A DNA stretch of 64,000 nucleotides, taken from assembly GCA_030446715.1 (NCBI GenBank), contig JAUJMU010000004.1:232931-296930 (forward strand), read 5' to 3'. Below are positions 63,455 through 64,000 of the stretch, in pieces. The DNA is from Cytophagales bacterium (lineage in GTDB: Bacteria; Bacteroidota; Bacteroidia; Cytophagales; 172606-1). Numbering within the stretch: the first letter of the stretch is position 1; each line of letters starts with the position of its first letter. The notes under the pieces are model-generated. The model saw only the letters and a list, made by a program, of their open reading frames with translations, did no database searches and was not told the DNA's origin. The position numbers and the translations under genes are program-made.

Positions 63455-64000
63455 ATTGTGCTTGCTGCTTAAGTCTGATGGAAAAAATAGTTTTCAAAAA
63501 ATCGGTGGCTTCGTCAAGGTATTTCCGGGCAAAGGCTTCACCCGGCTCATTGGCATTGATCTGCATCACCAGCGTCTTAAAGTCGCCGGGGAGCGGCACC
63601 AGACCGGTCTGGACGGCGTGCTTGTCAAAATCACTGATAATGCCGTGCTGCGTGTTGCAGTTGATTTCCTGCGTGAGCAGCCAGGCTTTGGCGGTGCTCA
63701 CGAATGTGCTGTAGCTGTGATAGATGGAATCGGCCCATGCACCATTCGCGTACGTTTCTCTGGCCCAGCTGATTTTTTCCTCCGACTCAAAAAGCAACGT
63801 TGCGATCAGGTCTATCTGCACCCCGGCGCACTCCCCTACCCCAATGGCGGTATGGAATGAATCTGATTGCCCCCAGTCAATAAAATCCATCGGCGTCAGG
63901 TTTTCCAGGTTGGCCAGCGGCTTGAGCATCTGGTAAAAATAATCCTTGCCCTGCCGGTCGTAGTAGTTGTTGAAATACTCGCCGTCCTGTGCGTGCCTTT
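63432..64000 (-). CDS. C-terminal part of a siroheme-dependent sulfite/nitrite reductase-like protein with HEPN tail (runs off window)
   Basis: The frame is open to the window end on the minus strand (RHAQDGEYFNNYYDRQGKDYF at the edge) and ends at 63432. The visible part is all-helical: FIDWGQSDSFHTAIGVGECAGVQIDLIATLLFESEEKISWARETYANGAWADSIYHSYSTFV looks like a HEPN-type domain. Bacteroidetes sulfite/nitrite reductases often end in such a domain. The overlap with SUMT and the siroheme genes next door support that reading. The catalytic siroheme part lies outside the window, so the identity is inferred. Confidence 0.6.
   Translation of the reverse strand, partial: RHAQDGEYFNNYYDRQGKDYFYQMLKPLANLENLTPMDFIDWGQSDSFHTAIGVGECAGVQIDLIATLLFESEEKISWARETYANGAWADSIYHSYSTFVSTAKAWLLTQEINCNTQHGIISDFDKHAVQTGLVPLPGDFKTLVMQINANEPGEAFARKYLDEATDFLKTIFSIRLKQQAQYAEAHSS

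Noticed and set aside
1-64000. tRNA or rRNA genes
   Set aside because: I looked for GTTCGA-type T-arms with CCA ends and for rRNA-like conserved blocks and saw none. A tRNAscan/Infernal run would be decisive.

Overview
The window is a 64 kb piece of a Bacteroidota chromosome, most likely order Cytophagales (Spirosoma/Larkinella-like). The evidence is the type IX secretion translocon gene sprA next to ruvA and a malic enzyme, DUF4159 and SusD-free Bacteroidetes-type lipoproteins, tandem large FtsX/MacB-type permeases, a compact 290-residue primary sigma factor, and TAnnTTTG-like promoter boxes. I saw no rRNA or tRNA gene and no CRISPR array.

Layout. 1-5.2 kb: three tandem ABC-transporter permeases (the first only as its first 20 codons). 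5.4-7.4 kb: DoxX membrane protein, small lipoprotein, DEDDh exonuclease. 7.4-14.65 kb: an accessory island built as a head-to-tail array of about ten small cassettes, all reading on the minus strand, separated by nine related ~90-120 bp imperfect-palindromic sites. Each cassette begins and ends with its own matching inverted 9-12 bp terminus, the signature of integron-type (attC-like) cassettes, but no integrase gene is in view. One of these sites is interrupted exactly at its core by an IS110-family element whose left end carries a candidate bridge RNA with guide-like matches to the IS end and to the attC-like target. Cassette contents are small lipoproteins, secreted or membrane proteins, a zinc-ribbon protein, a GNAT acetyltransferase, and two homologous cassettes without a convincing gene.

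14.7-30.2 kb: SdiA-regulated-like lipoprotein, uridine kinase, a five-PAS histidine kinase, ScpA, a DUF721 protein, an LVIVD-repeat/outer-membrane group, a TlpA-like thioredoxin lipoprotein, an FtsX permease, TrpA and a HicAB module. 30.3-37.5 kb: phenylalanine hydroxylase, then a six-gene minus-strand cluster of circularly permuted ATP-grasp, alpha-E protein, Anbu proteasome-like protease, transglutaminase, a YgiB/UPF0323-like lipoprotein and a glutathionylspermidine-synthase-like ligase. 37.8-50 kb: lipid kinase, 3-methyladenine glycosylase, DUF4159 protein, phosphotriesterase-like hydrolase, SDR, primary sigma factor, FNR/ferredoxin oxidoreductase, Nudix hydrolase, two DUF2382 stress proteins, a SUI1-type factor, a LysE-type exporter and a TrmN6-like methyltransferase. 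50-61 kb: sprA, ruvA, maeB. 61.3-64 kb: DUF4112 protein, then siroheme genes (precorrin-2 dehydrogenase, SUMT) coupled to the C-terminus of what is probably a sulfite/nitrite reductase.

Two general points. First, many conserved genes (rpoD, SUI1, the second permease, SdiA-like, LysE, hicA, several cassette genes, the transposase) are each broken by single-base indels, often in homopolymers, while the 7.4 kb sprA frame is intact. Most are probably sequencing errors rather than true pseudogenes. Second, the gaps between genes are rich in short-word repeats (heptamers, A/T-rich words, an 18 bp GACGCCATGCATGGCGTC palindrome) that look like family-specific intergenic repeats.
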